From Pseudopithomyces maydicus (Eukaryota > Ascomycota > Dothideomycetes > Pleosporales > Didymosphaeriaceae): a stretch of DNA of 64,000 nt. The position numbers and the translations under genes were made by a program. Shown here piece after piece: positions 1 to 10,861 of the stretch; positions within the stretch are counted from its first letter, which is position 1; each line of letters starts with the position of its first letter. The notes under the pieces were generated by a model. It was given only the letters and a program-made list of their open reading frames with translations, was not told the DNA's origin and searched no databases. Location of the stretch: contig JANTUC010000015.1 of the NCBI GenBank assembly GCA_026873275.1, positions 744,001 through 808,000 of the forward strand, read 5' to 3'.

Positions 1-1014
1 GCTGAAAGAATGGATCAAGAGCAAGCGCCATAAGAGTGACAGCAGCGCCCAGAGCAGCGAGCGACCTTCCTTTGGTTCGAATAATCAGAAGGAGGGATCC
101 CCACGGCCCTCTCGAAGCATTGTCAAAGATTTCGAAATCCCACATCTTCTTAGAGTTATCTCCTTGGAACCAACTCCACTTGAGCTGCCCGAGTGCTTCG
201 GAGACAGGTAACAATAGCGCAGCGGACGCGATCTTGGCTAGTACCGATATATAGGCGTTGAGTGTGAGTCCGAAAGGCCAGTTCGGGATGCGCTTGTTCT
301 GATAGCCCATTAACATGCCTACAATACCAGCCATGCAAGCAGCGCTGATCGACCAGCTGATCAGCTCTAGTAACCATCTTTTCATAACGTTCCGCGATGC
401 AGTGTAGGCCCAAAGCTTCTGCTCCACCCGCTGTGCAAAGTTGGAAGCATGCTGCATCTCAGCAGGATCCTCTTCCCCCTCTTCTCGATCGTACCGGGAG
501 TTATAGGGCTTGCATCTGGTTTCAATGGCACTTCTCTGATCCCAAGGCCTTCTGGGCTTTTGCGACTCCAGTCTACTTCGTCAAACTCTGTGACTGCAGG
601 TGAGAGTGGCGAAAATGCGTTTCGACGGAAGCGTACGTTAGGTCTTCCCTCGGGATCGAATTGGAGAGACCGAATTGGAGCTTGAGGCTTTGACCAGTTA
701 CGAGGTGTTTCTATTGTGAGGACTGGTACAGCTAAATGTCGAGGTGATGGAGGTGGTGGAGGCGATGCGATTGAGCTGTACGACGGTGGTGCAGGTGAAG
801 GTGACACGGACACACAGTGGATAGGTGTATCTCTTGAGCTCGTCTCACATGTTGGGCAAATGTATTCGGGCGCATGTTTCGGGTGTGGAGATCTCGTAGT
901 ACGGTCAGTCGGTGGTGATTGGCGCTTTTCAGTTTCTCCCTCTTCTCCGCGATCGAGATATATCGGTATGTTTGGATTTGATGACCAGTATGGAGAAACT
1001 GGAAACCTAGGCAT
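1..1014 (-). CDS. DUF3176-family membrane protein, 5' part (runs off the left edge)
   Basis: No function is known for this fungal family. After a Pro/Ser-rich N-terminus of about 180 residues, the minus strand below position 440 reads the family signatures KLWAYTASRNVMKRW, then a hydrophobic segment (ELISWSISAACMAGIVGML), NWPFGLTLNAYISVLAK and ASRGPWGSLLLIIR, and is still open at position 1, so the C-terminal part lies outside the window. The ATG at 1014 (MPRFPVSPYW) is the chosen start; an in-frame ATG further upstream would add a doubtful hydrophobic leader. The frame breaks at a run of five C at 475-479: the upstream frame ends in a stop near 382, while the conserved domain is in the next frame. 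One extra base in that run joins them as TIEKRGEEDPAEMQ. I see no intron that would explain the shift. The domain call is firm; the start and the join are inference. Confidence 0.8.
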
Positions 1015-3112
1015 GATGAACGAGGGAACCACAAGCAAGCCAGTCCAGACTGGTTTCGCTTGCCAATAATTAAATACGAAGAGTTGGAAGTACGCCTGCG
1101 GACCGAGAAGAATAAGACGCGATGCTAGCACAGCCAGAGGCCAAAGCAGTTTTAACCCACATAAAGGCGTTTGTGGCACGGTCGCAAAAAGAGGTCTAGT
1201 GGCTATATTTGGAGATCGAACATTACTATGACGGGCAAGCGCTCGTAGATCGGTGCAACTCCAGTAATGGGCAAATGCGTGAGCAGCCCCCAGTTTGTTC
1301 CGCCGCAACCTTGCATGCGAAAGGGAGCCTCATGGCCCCGTGTCGAAATCAGGTATGGAGAAGGATTCGGTTGCCAGCAGAGCAAAACGCTTGGGAACTA
1401 TGAAGCCTTACAGCAGACCCGATTACGCGCCGGCCAGCTTGCCTAGTGTTGGCTTCCGCATGGGTCTTGCCTTTTATAGTAAGCCTCCAAGGTTCGCGCC
1501 AGGGCTGATCTGCATGCCGCTGTTTGTTTTGCAGATTCCACGAATTGGCGATTGGTTAGCGTTTGCAGCATCCTTGCCTGCTTGATGAAATCTCCTATCG
1601 ATGTGTACGCTAGCACAGACCAAGCATCCACAGCGCTTGGGACGTCCTGAGCCGTGTTGATACCATGTTGGCCTGGCCACTCCGGGCTTTGCATCCCTGT
1701 TAATACATTTGTGGGACTGGATGGTCTCTGATCAGGCAGTCGATTTCATGTACATCCCCAAGTTGTATTGCGGCACGGTCATGGCCGCGGCATTAAGAGG
1801 CTGTACTTTAGCCTGAACCCTCGAGCGTCGTCCCTGTGTCCTGAACACAGAACCTGAGTTGGGAAAATATGATCTTCGGTTTATATATCAAGGTACGAGG
1901 CACTAAGAAGCGAATGCACCTGCGAAACACCGTCGGATTTGCAATTTGCTACACCAGAAACAAGTTTCTAGGATGGCGCTGCATTGCTGCGCAACGTGCA
2001 GCTTCCGTTATTGAGGTAGATGCGCGCTTGCCCGCGGTTATTACGTTAAACATGCATGCATGGAAGGCTAGTGGCGTGGAAACGGATTGTGCCCAATGTG
2101 ATATATTTTAGCCGTCATGCGACGCGCTACATACGTAACCGAACGGGTGCATTCTTAGATTGGACTTCAAGTGTTCAATACTGAAGAAATCATTTGAATA
2201 CATCATAGAGATGGCGATGTGAAAACCACCCGGAGAAGAGATCCTATCAGTTGTATGTACCGCTTTGGTTCTGGATCGATAATGACAAGACCGCGCTGCA
2301 GTCATGTGTCGCTTTTGGTACCGGAACGAGGAACAGAGTATGCATCCGAGTGGCACAGCAGCTCGGCAGCATGCATGTTAATATACCAACTTGATGGCAT
2401 CATCGAAATCATCGCAACGCGCCAGTATACGTACCCTGTGCCAATAATGTTTAGTCTGACATGCATGAATATTCTGAAGAGCTATGCCAGTCGAAGTTTT
2501 ATGCAGACTGGACCCAAGGTTGGCACTAGTCTTATTTTCATAGACTTCTCAGTAGTTGACTTGTCACCCATGATAGCAGCCTCGAACCATAATGACGCAT
2601 ATTAGCAACGAAGGGATAGAGTAACTATGTCGGCAATGACCCAAAGGCGTCCAACAATTGTCAAAATACACGCACACATTCCCACGCTTGTCTTAAATAC
2701 TCTTGGGCTAATGACCACTGCTTCACCCTTCTGTAATCTAGAAAAATCCATTTGAATTTTTTTAGCTGTCTAAGGGCTCATCTAATTATGTGTGCATGGG
2801 CCCTTAGAAGACTGAGCAACTCTTTTCTCACTACCCGTCCGTCGCAATCCTTATCGCTTGGAGTGGCTAAATACATGACTTACGCGGTAAGAATTCCAAC
2901 TTCATCACATCTTACCGACCCAAAGACGAGAATCTACTTATTTGGTATCAATTATAAGAACGAAGAATGGTCGAGTTATCAATTGCTTTACAAAATTTGA
3001 AATCAAGTATAACTGACGCCCTTTCGCAATACTGTGATGTGCCGAACTAAAATCATTTGCACGGCGAATAATAGGACAATGTAAGAGAACCCATACCTGT
3101 ATAAAGATAATA
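1015..3112. other. Gene-empty stretch
   Basis: Only short overlapping open frames without domain, signal peptide or plausible splice structure. It holds the upstream region of the DUF3176 gene and the 3' flank of the nitronate monooxygenase gene. The part from 2600 to 3100 is visibly AT-richer than the coding regions. Confidence 0.6.
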
Positions 3113-4183
3113 TCAAAGGCTTTGTAACTCTTTCAATGTAAGCCCCGCTTCCGACCTTACCTTTTTCACGATATCCGCCGCTGCTTCAATTTTTTTCACG
3201 ATTCCAACACTTGCGCCTGCCCAAATTGCTGCTCTTCCATTCCCTCCCGTCGCATATCCTTTATCTTCGCCCTTCGCTGCCTCATTATGGAGTCTCTGTA
3301 TCTCCCCTAGACTCACTCCCTGAACGTAGTCTTTATAACTCCTCATTATTAAACTTCTCCCATCGTATCCTTCCGGCCAAATATTCGGCCCCCTCAACTG
3401 ATCGAAGATCTTGCTCCGCCTAGTAGCCTGTCCTCCATCTTCCGCCTCGAGAATAGCTTCCTGCCACCTCGGATGAATAGCCACCTCTTGACTCGCCAAA
3501 AACCTCGTGCCCATCACTACGCCCGCCGCCCCAAGCACAAGCGCGGCAGCAACACCCCTCCCATCCGCGATACCACCGCTCGCCAGCAGCGGAATGTGAC
3601 CTAGACCCTCTCTACGCAAGGTATCCGTCGCCTCGGGGAGTAACGAAATAATCCCTGAACCAGCCTCAAAACCATGACCTCCAGCATCTGCTCCCTGGAG
3701 ACACAACGCATCCGGCTTCGCCGTCCTCGCAACCGTAACCGCAGACCCTACATTCCCTAGCTGTACCCACACCTTCGTCTGCGGAGTCGCCTCCCGCAAC
3801 TTCTCTGCCCACACCTGGTAATCCGCCAATTCTTTGGCTGCAAACAGCCACACGACTGCAGGCTTGAACTCTGCGACCACGGGCGCCACCTCTTCGAGTT
3901 TGCAGACAAAGACCAAGAAGCCGATGCCGAGGGGCAGCGTAGAGGACGTAGCTATGCTGTCGGTAGAACTAGCTTTAAACGTGTCGCGTGCCTGGGTGAG
4001 TTCTGTTCGGAGCTGCGACATGTCGCTGAGGGAGCCGATGAAGCCGAGGCCGCCGGATTGCGATACGGATGTTGCGAGGGAAGCCCAGGCGAAGCCGCCC
4101 ATGGGGGCGTTCATGATGAGGGGAGAGGTGGTCCATGGGAGGTAGCTTCTGAGCTCTTGCTTCCACTCGATTTGTGCTGCCAT
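3113..4183 (-). CDS. Nitronate monooxygenase (2-nitropropane dioxygenase family)
   Basis: This is a 356-residue, intronless FMN-dependent TIM-barrel enzyme. The family oxidises alkyl nitronates such as propionate 3-nitronate to the oxo-acid, with release of nitrite, as a defence against nitro toxins. Visible features are the N-terminal APMGGFAWASLATSVSQSGGLGF segment in two parts (APMGG at about 27-31, SGGLGF at about 44-49), the LCLQGADAGGHG loop near 180 that carries the catalytic-type histidine, and the phosphate-binding ASGGIADGRGVAAALVLGA near 213 followed by GVVMGTRFLAS. Length is normal for fungal members. No targeting signal is evident, so a cytosolic location is likely. The start at 4183 has only noncoding sequence upstream. 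The specific substrate cannot be told from sequence, and related enoyl-reductase-like TIM barrels share this fold. Confidence 0.9.
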   Translation of the reverse strand: MAAQIEWKQELRSYLPWTTSPLIMNAPMGGFAWASLATSVSQSGGLGFIGSLSDMSQLRTELTQARDTFKASSTDSIATSSTLPLGIGFLVFVCKLEEVAPVVAEFKPAVVWLFAAKELADYQVWAEKLREATPQTKVWVQLGNVGSAVTVARTAKPDALCLQGADAGGHGFEAGSGIISLLPEATDTLRREGLGHIPLLASGGIADGRGVAAALVLGAAGVVMGTRFLASQEVAIHPRWQEAILEAEDGGQATRRSKIFDQLRGPNIWPEGYDGRSLIMRSYKDYVQGVSLGEIQRLHNEAAKGEDKGYATGGNGRAAIWAGASVGIVKKIEAAADIVKKVRSEAGLTLKELQSL

Positions 4184-4921
4184 GGTTGTGTATTTGCCTG
4201 GAGAATGTTGAAGAGCACTTTTGGTGGTTTGACGATCGATGGAGTCGTGGCCGGGATCGGGGCGTATGTATATCTGACCATATAATCCAACAGCTGCAGG
4301 TAAGACGGAGATTTTTGTATGCTGTTGTAACTTTAAGTTGGTCCTAAAATGGTAATGTCTTAGTTCCTGATTAGGTGGAAGTGGGTCCTATATGCGGTAG
4401 CGGAGTCTGTGGCCGCTAATTGAGGGGATATAAGACGGATCTTAGTCATCGTAAACGCGTTGTACAGCAAATCTTGACAGAGAAAAATGATTCGGTAAGA
4501 GCGTGTGATTGTATTTAGGAGAAAGGATCCCAGTGTTACGAGGCAATTGTCTTCGCCGCTTTGAAATTTAATGAAGAAGCACCATCGGCCTACAAATGCA
4601 CGCTAACGGCTGCAGCCAAGCCAAGCTGGAACACTTTATAGGTGTCCTGAGAATGTGACGGTATGCAAGATGCGAGGAAGAACAAAGTACCTGCAGAGGA
4701 AGTCAATGACATAAGAGACAAGATCAATAGCGCAGACTATGCAGTGGGTATAAAGCCATGCTAACCCCAAACCCAACATCCGTACATAGACACAATGAAT
4801 TGAAATCGCCAGATGAGAACTGCGCCAACCCGAATACCCTGAACAATCCTCCCGTATGGATAGGTCTTTATCTATGAGCGTGAAGCCGTCTAAACGATGC
4901 AGACGGCTAGTAGAAATAGGG
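4184..4921. other. Intergenic: upstream of the NMO gene, 3' flank of the dynein chain gene
   Basis: No coding potential seen on either strand. It contains the upstream region of the nitronate monooxygenase gene next to 4184 and the 3' flank of the dynein light intermediate chain gene next to 4921. Confidence 0.6.
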
Positions 4922-6631
4922 TTATTTAGCAGGCTTTTTAATAAGGCCTGAGAAGAAGGACATGAGCTTATCATTGTCCATGTTTGCAGCATCAGCGCCA
5001 TTCACTGGCGGTGTGGTGGCCGTATCAGTTTCGGTAGTCCTGTTGGTCTCGCGTTCCTGCAAATTGAATCAGCCGATATCCTAGCATAAGACCGAACGGA
5101 CACGTACCTGTAATCGCTTAACCATTTCATCGGCATTGACCTGGATACCGCCCATGTTGAACTGTACGGGGCCAATATGCTCTTCGACCACACCCGAAGC
5201 CTCTTCCGTGAATGTTCGGTAACTAGAGCCATCATCTTTCTTTGCCGCTTTCACCTTGGCTTCATTCTCATCTTCAAGACGTAGCTGGTCCAAAATCTTG
5301 ACTTGGTCTTTGAGGAAGTCTTGGGTGTCTTGGCTTGATACCTCGATGCCGTTGGTCTGTTTAGAGTGCAGAGCGGAGAGTGGGAAGTCAGATTCGGGAT
5401 TCTTAATCGTCTCTTCGTAGATTGATGTGGCAGACGGTCCGTCCTCTTCTTCATCTTCTATTACCGGTGGAGGTGCTCCATCCTCCTGCTCCTCACCATC
5501 TGCCGAGGCCTGGCCATTTGCTTTCACTTGTCGAGGAACGTGGTCAATATCGACAGACCATTTCTCACTGACACCTTCCACATCAAAGCCATCTCTTAGG
5601 ATCCGAATCTTCGCCCAGGAATCCCAGTTCGGGGGTACCAAAACTCGGTCGCGGTCTGTCACGTTATGCTTCAATTGTTGCTGCTTCAAGAGTGACTTGA
5701 TTCCCAGCGCAGAATGCACTAGTGTCTGGAGATGCCCGGGGGCCGATGGCATGGTGTAGACCAGACTTGCGCCATGCTTGAGCAGTATGGTCCGTAGGTA
5801 CTGCAGTATGAAGTCGAACTCCTCCTCCTTCCAACCTCGTTCCCGCTCCAGAGCCTCAATTTTGTCTGCATTTTGGCACACGATGCACAGCGGTATACCA
5901 AGCGGCTCGTCCCATTCTCCGGGTCCCATGGGTACTTTGAGGTTCTCCAGAGTACTGTTTGCCTCGGCCCCTCCTACCGTGCGACCTTTGTCTTGGAGGG
6001 CGGTGATGTTTTCTTCGAGCACCTCCTTGGAAGCATCGTCAAGCGACAAGATGAGCGAGCGCAGTACGCGGACCCAGTCGCGCAGCTGGCGTATCCACAG
6101 CCAAGGGTGGTTCCAGTCGAGCAAGATGACCACGAGCATATGCGGGAGGGTTCGCGGGTTCAAGTAAGGTCTGATGAGCGGAGTGAAGGACGGTGACGGG
6201 TCTGCGAGGAGGTACAAAGATAGACGTGCGAGTGTATCTGGGCCAGTCAGCTCCATGGTGGGGTTTCGATGTGGTGTTCGTACCTTCGTGGTCAGTGTCC
6301 AACACATCTTGATACGTGTAACCCAGGCCAAACTGGTTCGCGATTGGCGGCCTCCGTCCCTTGTCCGGGGGGCGTCGATTGCTCGTGGGATCTGTGGCTA
6401 CCGCCTCGCCGAATTCTTTCTGCGATTCTGGTGTACCGCCTGGCCACATTAGCTTGTGCCCCTATGCCACCGATAGCAGTATCGCGCACCTAAAACGAGC
6501 ACCGTCTTCTCCGGCAGACGCTTCCCGCTCGATATGTTGTCCAGCATAGGCTTCCATATCTCCTCCTTATCCTGGTCGCTGCTGTTTGGCCGCCGCACGG
6601 GAAAGTTGGCGCTGTGTCGCGCGCTCGCCAT
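4922..6631 (-). CDS. Cytoplasmic dynein light intermediate chain
   Basis: This cargo-adaptor subunit of the cytoplasmic dynein motor binds the heavy chain and activating adaptors during minus-end transport of nuclei and endosomes. I reconstruct four exons: 6490-6631, 6284-6439, 5108-6237 and 4922-5056. The introns are 50, 46 and 51 nt, all GT-AG, and together the exons give 520 residues with no frame break. The N-terminus has the degenerate P-loop-like KTVLVLGGTPESQKEF created by the first splice. The middle has the RAS-like fold segments TYQDVLDTDHEDTLARLS and DWNHPWLWIRQLRDWVRVL. The last exon ends DNDKLMSFFSGLIKK, the short conserved adaptor-binding C-terminal helix of this family. A long acidic linker precedes it. 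It diverges from the IST3 gene across about 430 bp. Confidence 0.93.
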
Positions 6632-7064
6632 TGCGGAGACGCTGCGGGGGGTCCGTGAAGAATGAGGCGTGGATGTCAGGACTGCGAAGAACCAAAATTC
6701 TCCGCCGGTTGAAGCTCAAACACTGCGCGCGGAAAAACTAAATGGGTGTCGTAGGGCTCGCTGCGGGGATGTTGTGGAGGTTTGGGATCCGTTTGTTTGA
6801 CGGGAGCTTTCGATGCAGGGATGCGCGTCCGCCAAGCCAAAATGTCTACTTGCCGTCACTCCCACGAACCCGCCTTGCACGGTGATACACACAAAAGTCA
6901 GGCCTCCTCCTCTGCGACAACCGATCTGGGTACACCGTAGAGGTCAATCCCAAACACCTTCATTTCCGCCGATACCTTGTCCATCAAGCCTCTGCCGCGT
7001 GCATCCCTGTCCAACTTTTCCCAACTTTCCTCGCGAGCTCCCCGCGCGCAGGCGCATACACGCC

Positions 7065-8018
7065 ATGAACTCGATACGCGCCATCCAGAAGCTCAACAAG
7101 CGCGAGCTCGAAGAGGGCATCAACCCAGAGGCCTCGTGGCACACCGACTACCGCGACACCGCCTTCATTTACATCGGTGGCTTGCCGTTCGAACTCTCCG
7201 AAGGCGACGTGATCACCCTCTTTTCACAATTCGGCGAGCCTGTATGGGTGCGACTTGCACGCGACAAAGAGACGGGCAAGTCGAAGGGCTTTGGCTGGCT
7301 CAAGTATGAAGACCAACGGAGCTGTGATCTGGCCGTGGACAATCTGGGTGGAGCAACTGTCATGGATCGGGTGCTGAAGGTGGACCACACACGCTACAAG
7401 CCAAAGGACGACGAAGACATGAGAGACAATACCATGGGAGAGCTCGATGCCGACGCCGGAAACGACTCGGACGGCGGTCGGCGCAAGAGACGGCGCACGG
7501 AGAGCGAAAGCGACTCCGACGATGACCGTCCACTGCTGCCAGAGGAGATCGAGCTGGAGAAGGCGGTGCGGGATCTCGACGAAGAAGACCCTATGAAGGA
7601 GTCATTGGTCAAGAGGCTCCAGGAAAAGGCAGATCATGCAGTCAAGAAGTACAAGAAGAGCAAGCGGAAAGAAAAGGGACGCGACCGGAAACATCACAGG
7701 CACCACCGCTCACCAAGGCGAGACCGTAGCCGCGATCGGGATGGAGAGCGTAGGAAAATCAAGCACCATGACTCGGAGGACGAGGACCGACACAAGCGAA
7801 GGGAACACAGGAGCAGACGGGATGATTCGGACGACGAGCGCCGTCACAAGAGCTCGCGACGACCTCGCGATGCTTCGAGTGACAGGGAAGAGGACCGTGA
7901 TAAGGGACGGAGTCGGCGAGACCGCGATCACCGCGACCGAAGCCGTGAGCGGCGCCGCTACAGCTCCGACGAAGAGGACTTTCGGCGGACGCGCTCGAAA
8001 CGATCGCCGCGATCGTAA
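7065..8018 (+). CDS. ist3: U2 snRNP component IST3/Snu17 (RRM protein of the RES complex)
   Basis: 317 residues, no intron. In yeast, IST3 with Bud13 and Pml1 forms the RES complex, which promotes splicing and nuclear retention of pre-mRNA. A single RRM covers about residues 30-110, with RNP2 as FIYIGGL and RNP1 as KSKGFGWLKY. The family lead-in NPEASWHTDYRDTAF and the closing VLKVDHTRYKP are both present. The C-terminal 200 residues are an Arg/Asp/Ser/Glu-rich tail (RDRSRDRDGE-type repeats) that is much longer than in yeast and resembles that of RBMX2 proteins. The open frame extends upstream to 6813, but that part is low-complexity and the family begins MNSIRAIQKLN, so the ATG at 7065 is chosen. 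Confidence 0.93.
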   Translation: MNSIRAIQKLNKRELEEGINPEASWHTDYRDTAFIYIGGLPFELSEGDVITLFSQFGEPVWVRLARDKETGKSKGFGWLKYEDQRSCDLAVDNLGGATVMDRVLKVDHTRYKPKDDEDMRDNTMGELDADAGNDSDGGRRKRRRTESESDSDDDRPLLPEEIELEKAVRDLDEEDPMKESLVKRLQEKADHAVKKYKKSKRKEKGRDRKHHRHHRSPRRDRSRDRDGERRKIKHHDSEDEDRHKRREHRSRRDDSDDERRHKSSRRPRDASSDREEDRDKGRSRRDRDHRDRSRERRRYSSDEEDFRRTRSKRSPRS

Positions 8019-8750
8019 GCTTCTAATTTATGTATGTGCAAGAGGTGGCAAGTAATTCACAAGTAACTCGAATATGCCCAATGCTAGGAACACAGTCGTA
8101 GACGTACTGATGAGGTACAATTCCTCTATGCTTAGGAGTGCGTAGTTCTTGGATATTATCACGACGGAATTGCCAACCGCTACCTAATATCGTCTCACGG
8201 GCGTACCTGCTTGCGGCATCACGTTCTAGAGTGATGCGGAGCGTGAAGCGCCAGATGAGGGCTTCTGTGGGTCCATCAAAATTGGCCGCCTCACCTCTTC
8301 TTCCAAGCTAGTCGTCCTAGTGTAAGCCTTGCCCGTATGTTTGCGTTGATGATCACATCCTAGAGAACCTAGACATGTATTTGGTTATACAGTTTCTACA
8401 TCACTATTCAGCAGCTCTCGTTACTTGAGAAATAGTACAATGGATTCAAATGGAGCAAGAACGTTCATACATGACAGCAGCAACAATTATTGTGTCATAT
8501 ATATAATCGAGTATTCACCCTATCTGATCAGACTCATAAGTGCCGCTAGCCGTCATGCATGAGAGAAAGTCACTAGAGCATCCACTATCTTACCAACTGG
8601 CACCTTTCTCCGCCCTAGGTCCCATCATTGTAATTCAGATGACATACATGTATTTCTTCTGATTCGACTTCCATGGAATCACGCTGGGAAGCAAATCCAG
8701 CTTTCGATCTTCCCATTATAGGGTCCAAAATCGCCTGCCCATAGTTAGGA
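8019..8750. other. Intergenic, nothing recognised
   Basis: This is the 3' flank of both the IST3 gene and the small secreted protein gene on the opposite strand (convergent pair). It is AT-rich and has no ORF with family resemblance. Confidence 0.6.
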
Positions 8751-9288
8751 TCACCAAGGGACACACGCGGGACAAGTAAACCCACTGATTCCCCACTTCA
8801 GGAAAATGGGCCGTTTGCCATCTTCGTCGAGGCTTTGACAGTCTGGGACCGGATACATGTAGCACCAAGCTCCTCCATCCTTGGGACGAGCGCTGAAGAT
8901 GCCGTGTCCAGGCCACATATTGGCAAGATTTAGGCACGTGTGTTGGGGGAAGGCGATGTCGATGCAGGGTTGGTGAAAATCTCTAGCACCACATAGTTGC
9001 AGGTTTGCCACGGGAGGGATGTCGGTCGACTGTAGCATTGTCAATATCTTGTCTTGCCCGCTACGGGCCTCAAAGTTCCGAGGACAACGTACAGCTGGCT
9101 GGTCGGAGAAGCTGATGCGGCCCTTCTCGCTTGCTACGGGGATGACTGGCTCTGCCTAATGCTTAGTATCGATAGTATCAATTCGCTCGTGAAGCAAGCT
9201 TACGCGGTACATTGGCCGCAGTCAGAGGAACAGCTCCGACCATGTTAAAGCACAAGGCAAGAAGCACGAGCAAGAGGTAGTTAGCCAT
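8751..9288 (-). CDS. Small secreted 8-cysteine protein, function unknown
   Basis: I do not recognise the family. Two exons are proposed: 9204-9288 and 8751-9094, with a 109-nt GTAAGC...CAG intron whose removal keeps the frame. Exon 1 encodes a clean signal peptide (MANYLLLVLLALCFNMVGAV). Exon 2 encodes the mature part, which contains CPRNFEARSGQDKILTMLQ, ends CPACVPW, and has eight cysteines spaced throughout, including QLCG, QPCID, HTCLN, WCYM, DCQS and TCPACV. The total is about 142 residues. Secretion, small size and an even number of cysteines fit a disulfide-rich apoplastic protein or candidate effector. The exact acceptor site is uncertain because the intron is longer than most here; the exon 2 frame and the signal peptide are the solid parts. 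It is convergent with IST3. Confidence 0.62.
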
Positions 9289-10861
9289 TGCGGGATTGAG
9301 GCGAGCGAAGATGCAAAAGAATCGAAAGGTGCTTGGAAGCTTCATAGGAAGGAGCCATTTTCGTTTACAAAGGGCGCAGGTGCGACAATCGCACCTGAAG
9401 TTCGCTGTTTGCCAATCGCACGCGGAAGAGGGGAGGGAAGGAACAGATATGCCAAAGCGAACGGAAATGCTGCCTGGACAAGCACGCGGAACTATTGCTG
9501 GTCAAGTTGTTTGTTTCTTCACTCTTCGCAGGCAAAAACGACCAGCTCGATCGCATTTGCACAAACCCTTGCACCATTGCTCATCGCAGCGTAATGATGA
9601 TTAACTAGGTGCCCAGTATAGCCAGGTAGTCTATCGACTTTTAGCATTTTTCCCGTTTATTATGCGTCCATCATTGAGAAGGATGTAGACCATAAGCCTA
9701 AAAGAGCTTGAACTGTACAAGGATTGCTCGGCGTAAGCGAGCCGCTTGATCCGATTGTACCTAGGTACGGTAGAGTGAAGAGAGCTGCTCGAGGGCTGTC
9801 CACTAGTCTACATGCACATGCGTCTACATATGTGGTAGGTACAAAGGAGCACGTGTGCGGAGACGAGTGGCTTCTCCAAGTCCACCTGGGCAGTGGCGAC
9901 GCCCCGTGATTTCCTGGGATGGATCCATAGATGTGCGCTCGCTACCTACGGCCGCACTCCGTTACGAGTGGATAGGTTGGTTTAAGCTTGCTGCCAATGG
10001 GAAGTGTTGCTCGCAGTGGTTCCTGGATCGTTCACTAGCACTTAGACGAGGCTTACGACGAGGTATCCACAGCTGAAATGGCGCCGCCGATTGCGATGTG
10101 CACCAGTGTGGCTTTGGGACATGTCTTGCAACTATACTTAGCATGACAGCCTCGCAAGTTCACGCGGCTGCGTGTCCGCATGCACTCGAGAGCCTGAAAC
10201 GTGCAATGGGCTTTGTTTACATTGCGATCATCAAACAACTGGGTTCACCGGGCATCCACCGCTGTGCGTATGCACAGTGACGCAGCCAGCCTAGCGCGTG
10301 ACACGAGTGGGCGATCAAGCTTCAACATCGGCGGCTGTCCCCACACTGTATCTCTTCGAAAGCTTGGTCCTTCGAATCTTCCCTACGCTGGTCCACAGAA
10401 GACGCAAAGCTGCCCTTGCGAAATGAACTGCTGCAGGAACACGATCCACAACAATATGCTCAGCCACGCCGCCTCGTACCCCGCTTGCCAAATGCGGCCC
10501 AATATTGCTCTGTCATGCGCGGGCTGAACGGAAGGCGTTGGCCTGCTCGGCCAAAAACGGGGTCCACTGATGACGGCTCCATACCAATGGTTAGGGTGTG
10601 CCGTCCTCGCTGGTCTACGGCCGAACGACCCAGCATCTGGTTGCGTGACGTGCCGTCAGTGTGTGTCCGTGGCTGGGCTGTTTGCTGCCGGTCCCATCCT
10701 CCCTCAGCGCCTCCTCCATCTAGCATTCCTCCGCGTCTTAAACCGGAAGCCTGCTCTTTCCCCACCCCCAGCTGCTGTCGTCGTATACGCCGCTCTGACA
10801 ATCGCTTTACATCGTTGACCGCTCGCTTTCCGCTCTCTCGCACATACATGTCACCATCGCA
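9289..10861. other. Intergenic, upstream of GH76 and of the 8-Cys protein gene
   Basis: This is the divergent upstream region of the secreted 8-cysteine protein gene (-) and the GH76 gene (+). Several open frames of 60-150 codons overlap each other on both strands at 10.2-10.85 kb, but none has a domain, signal peptide or conserved look. The 150 bases before 10862 are pyrimidine-rich, as is common in fungal 5' UTRs. Confidence 0.6.
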
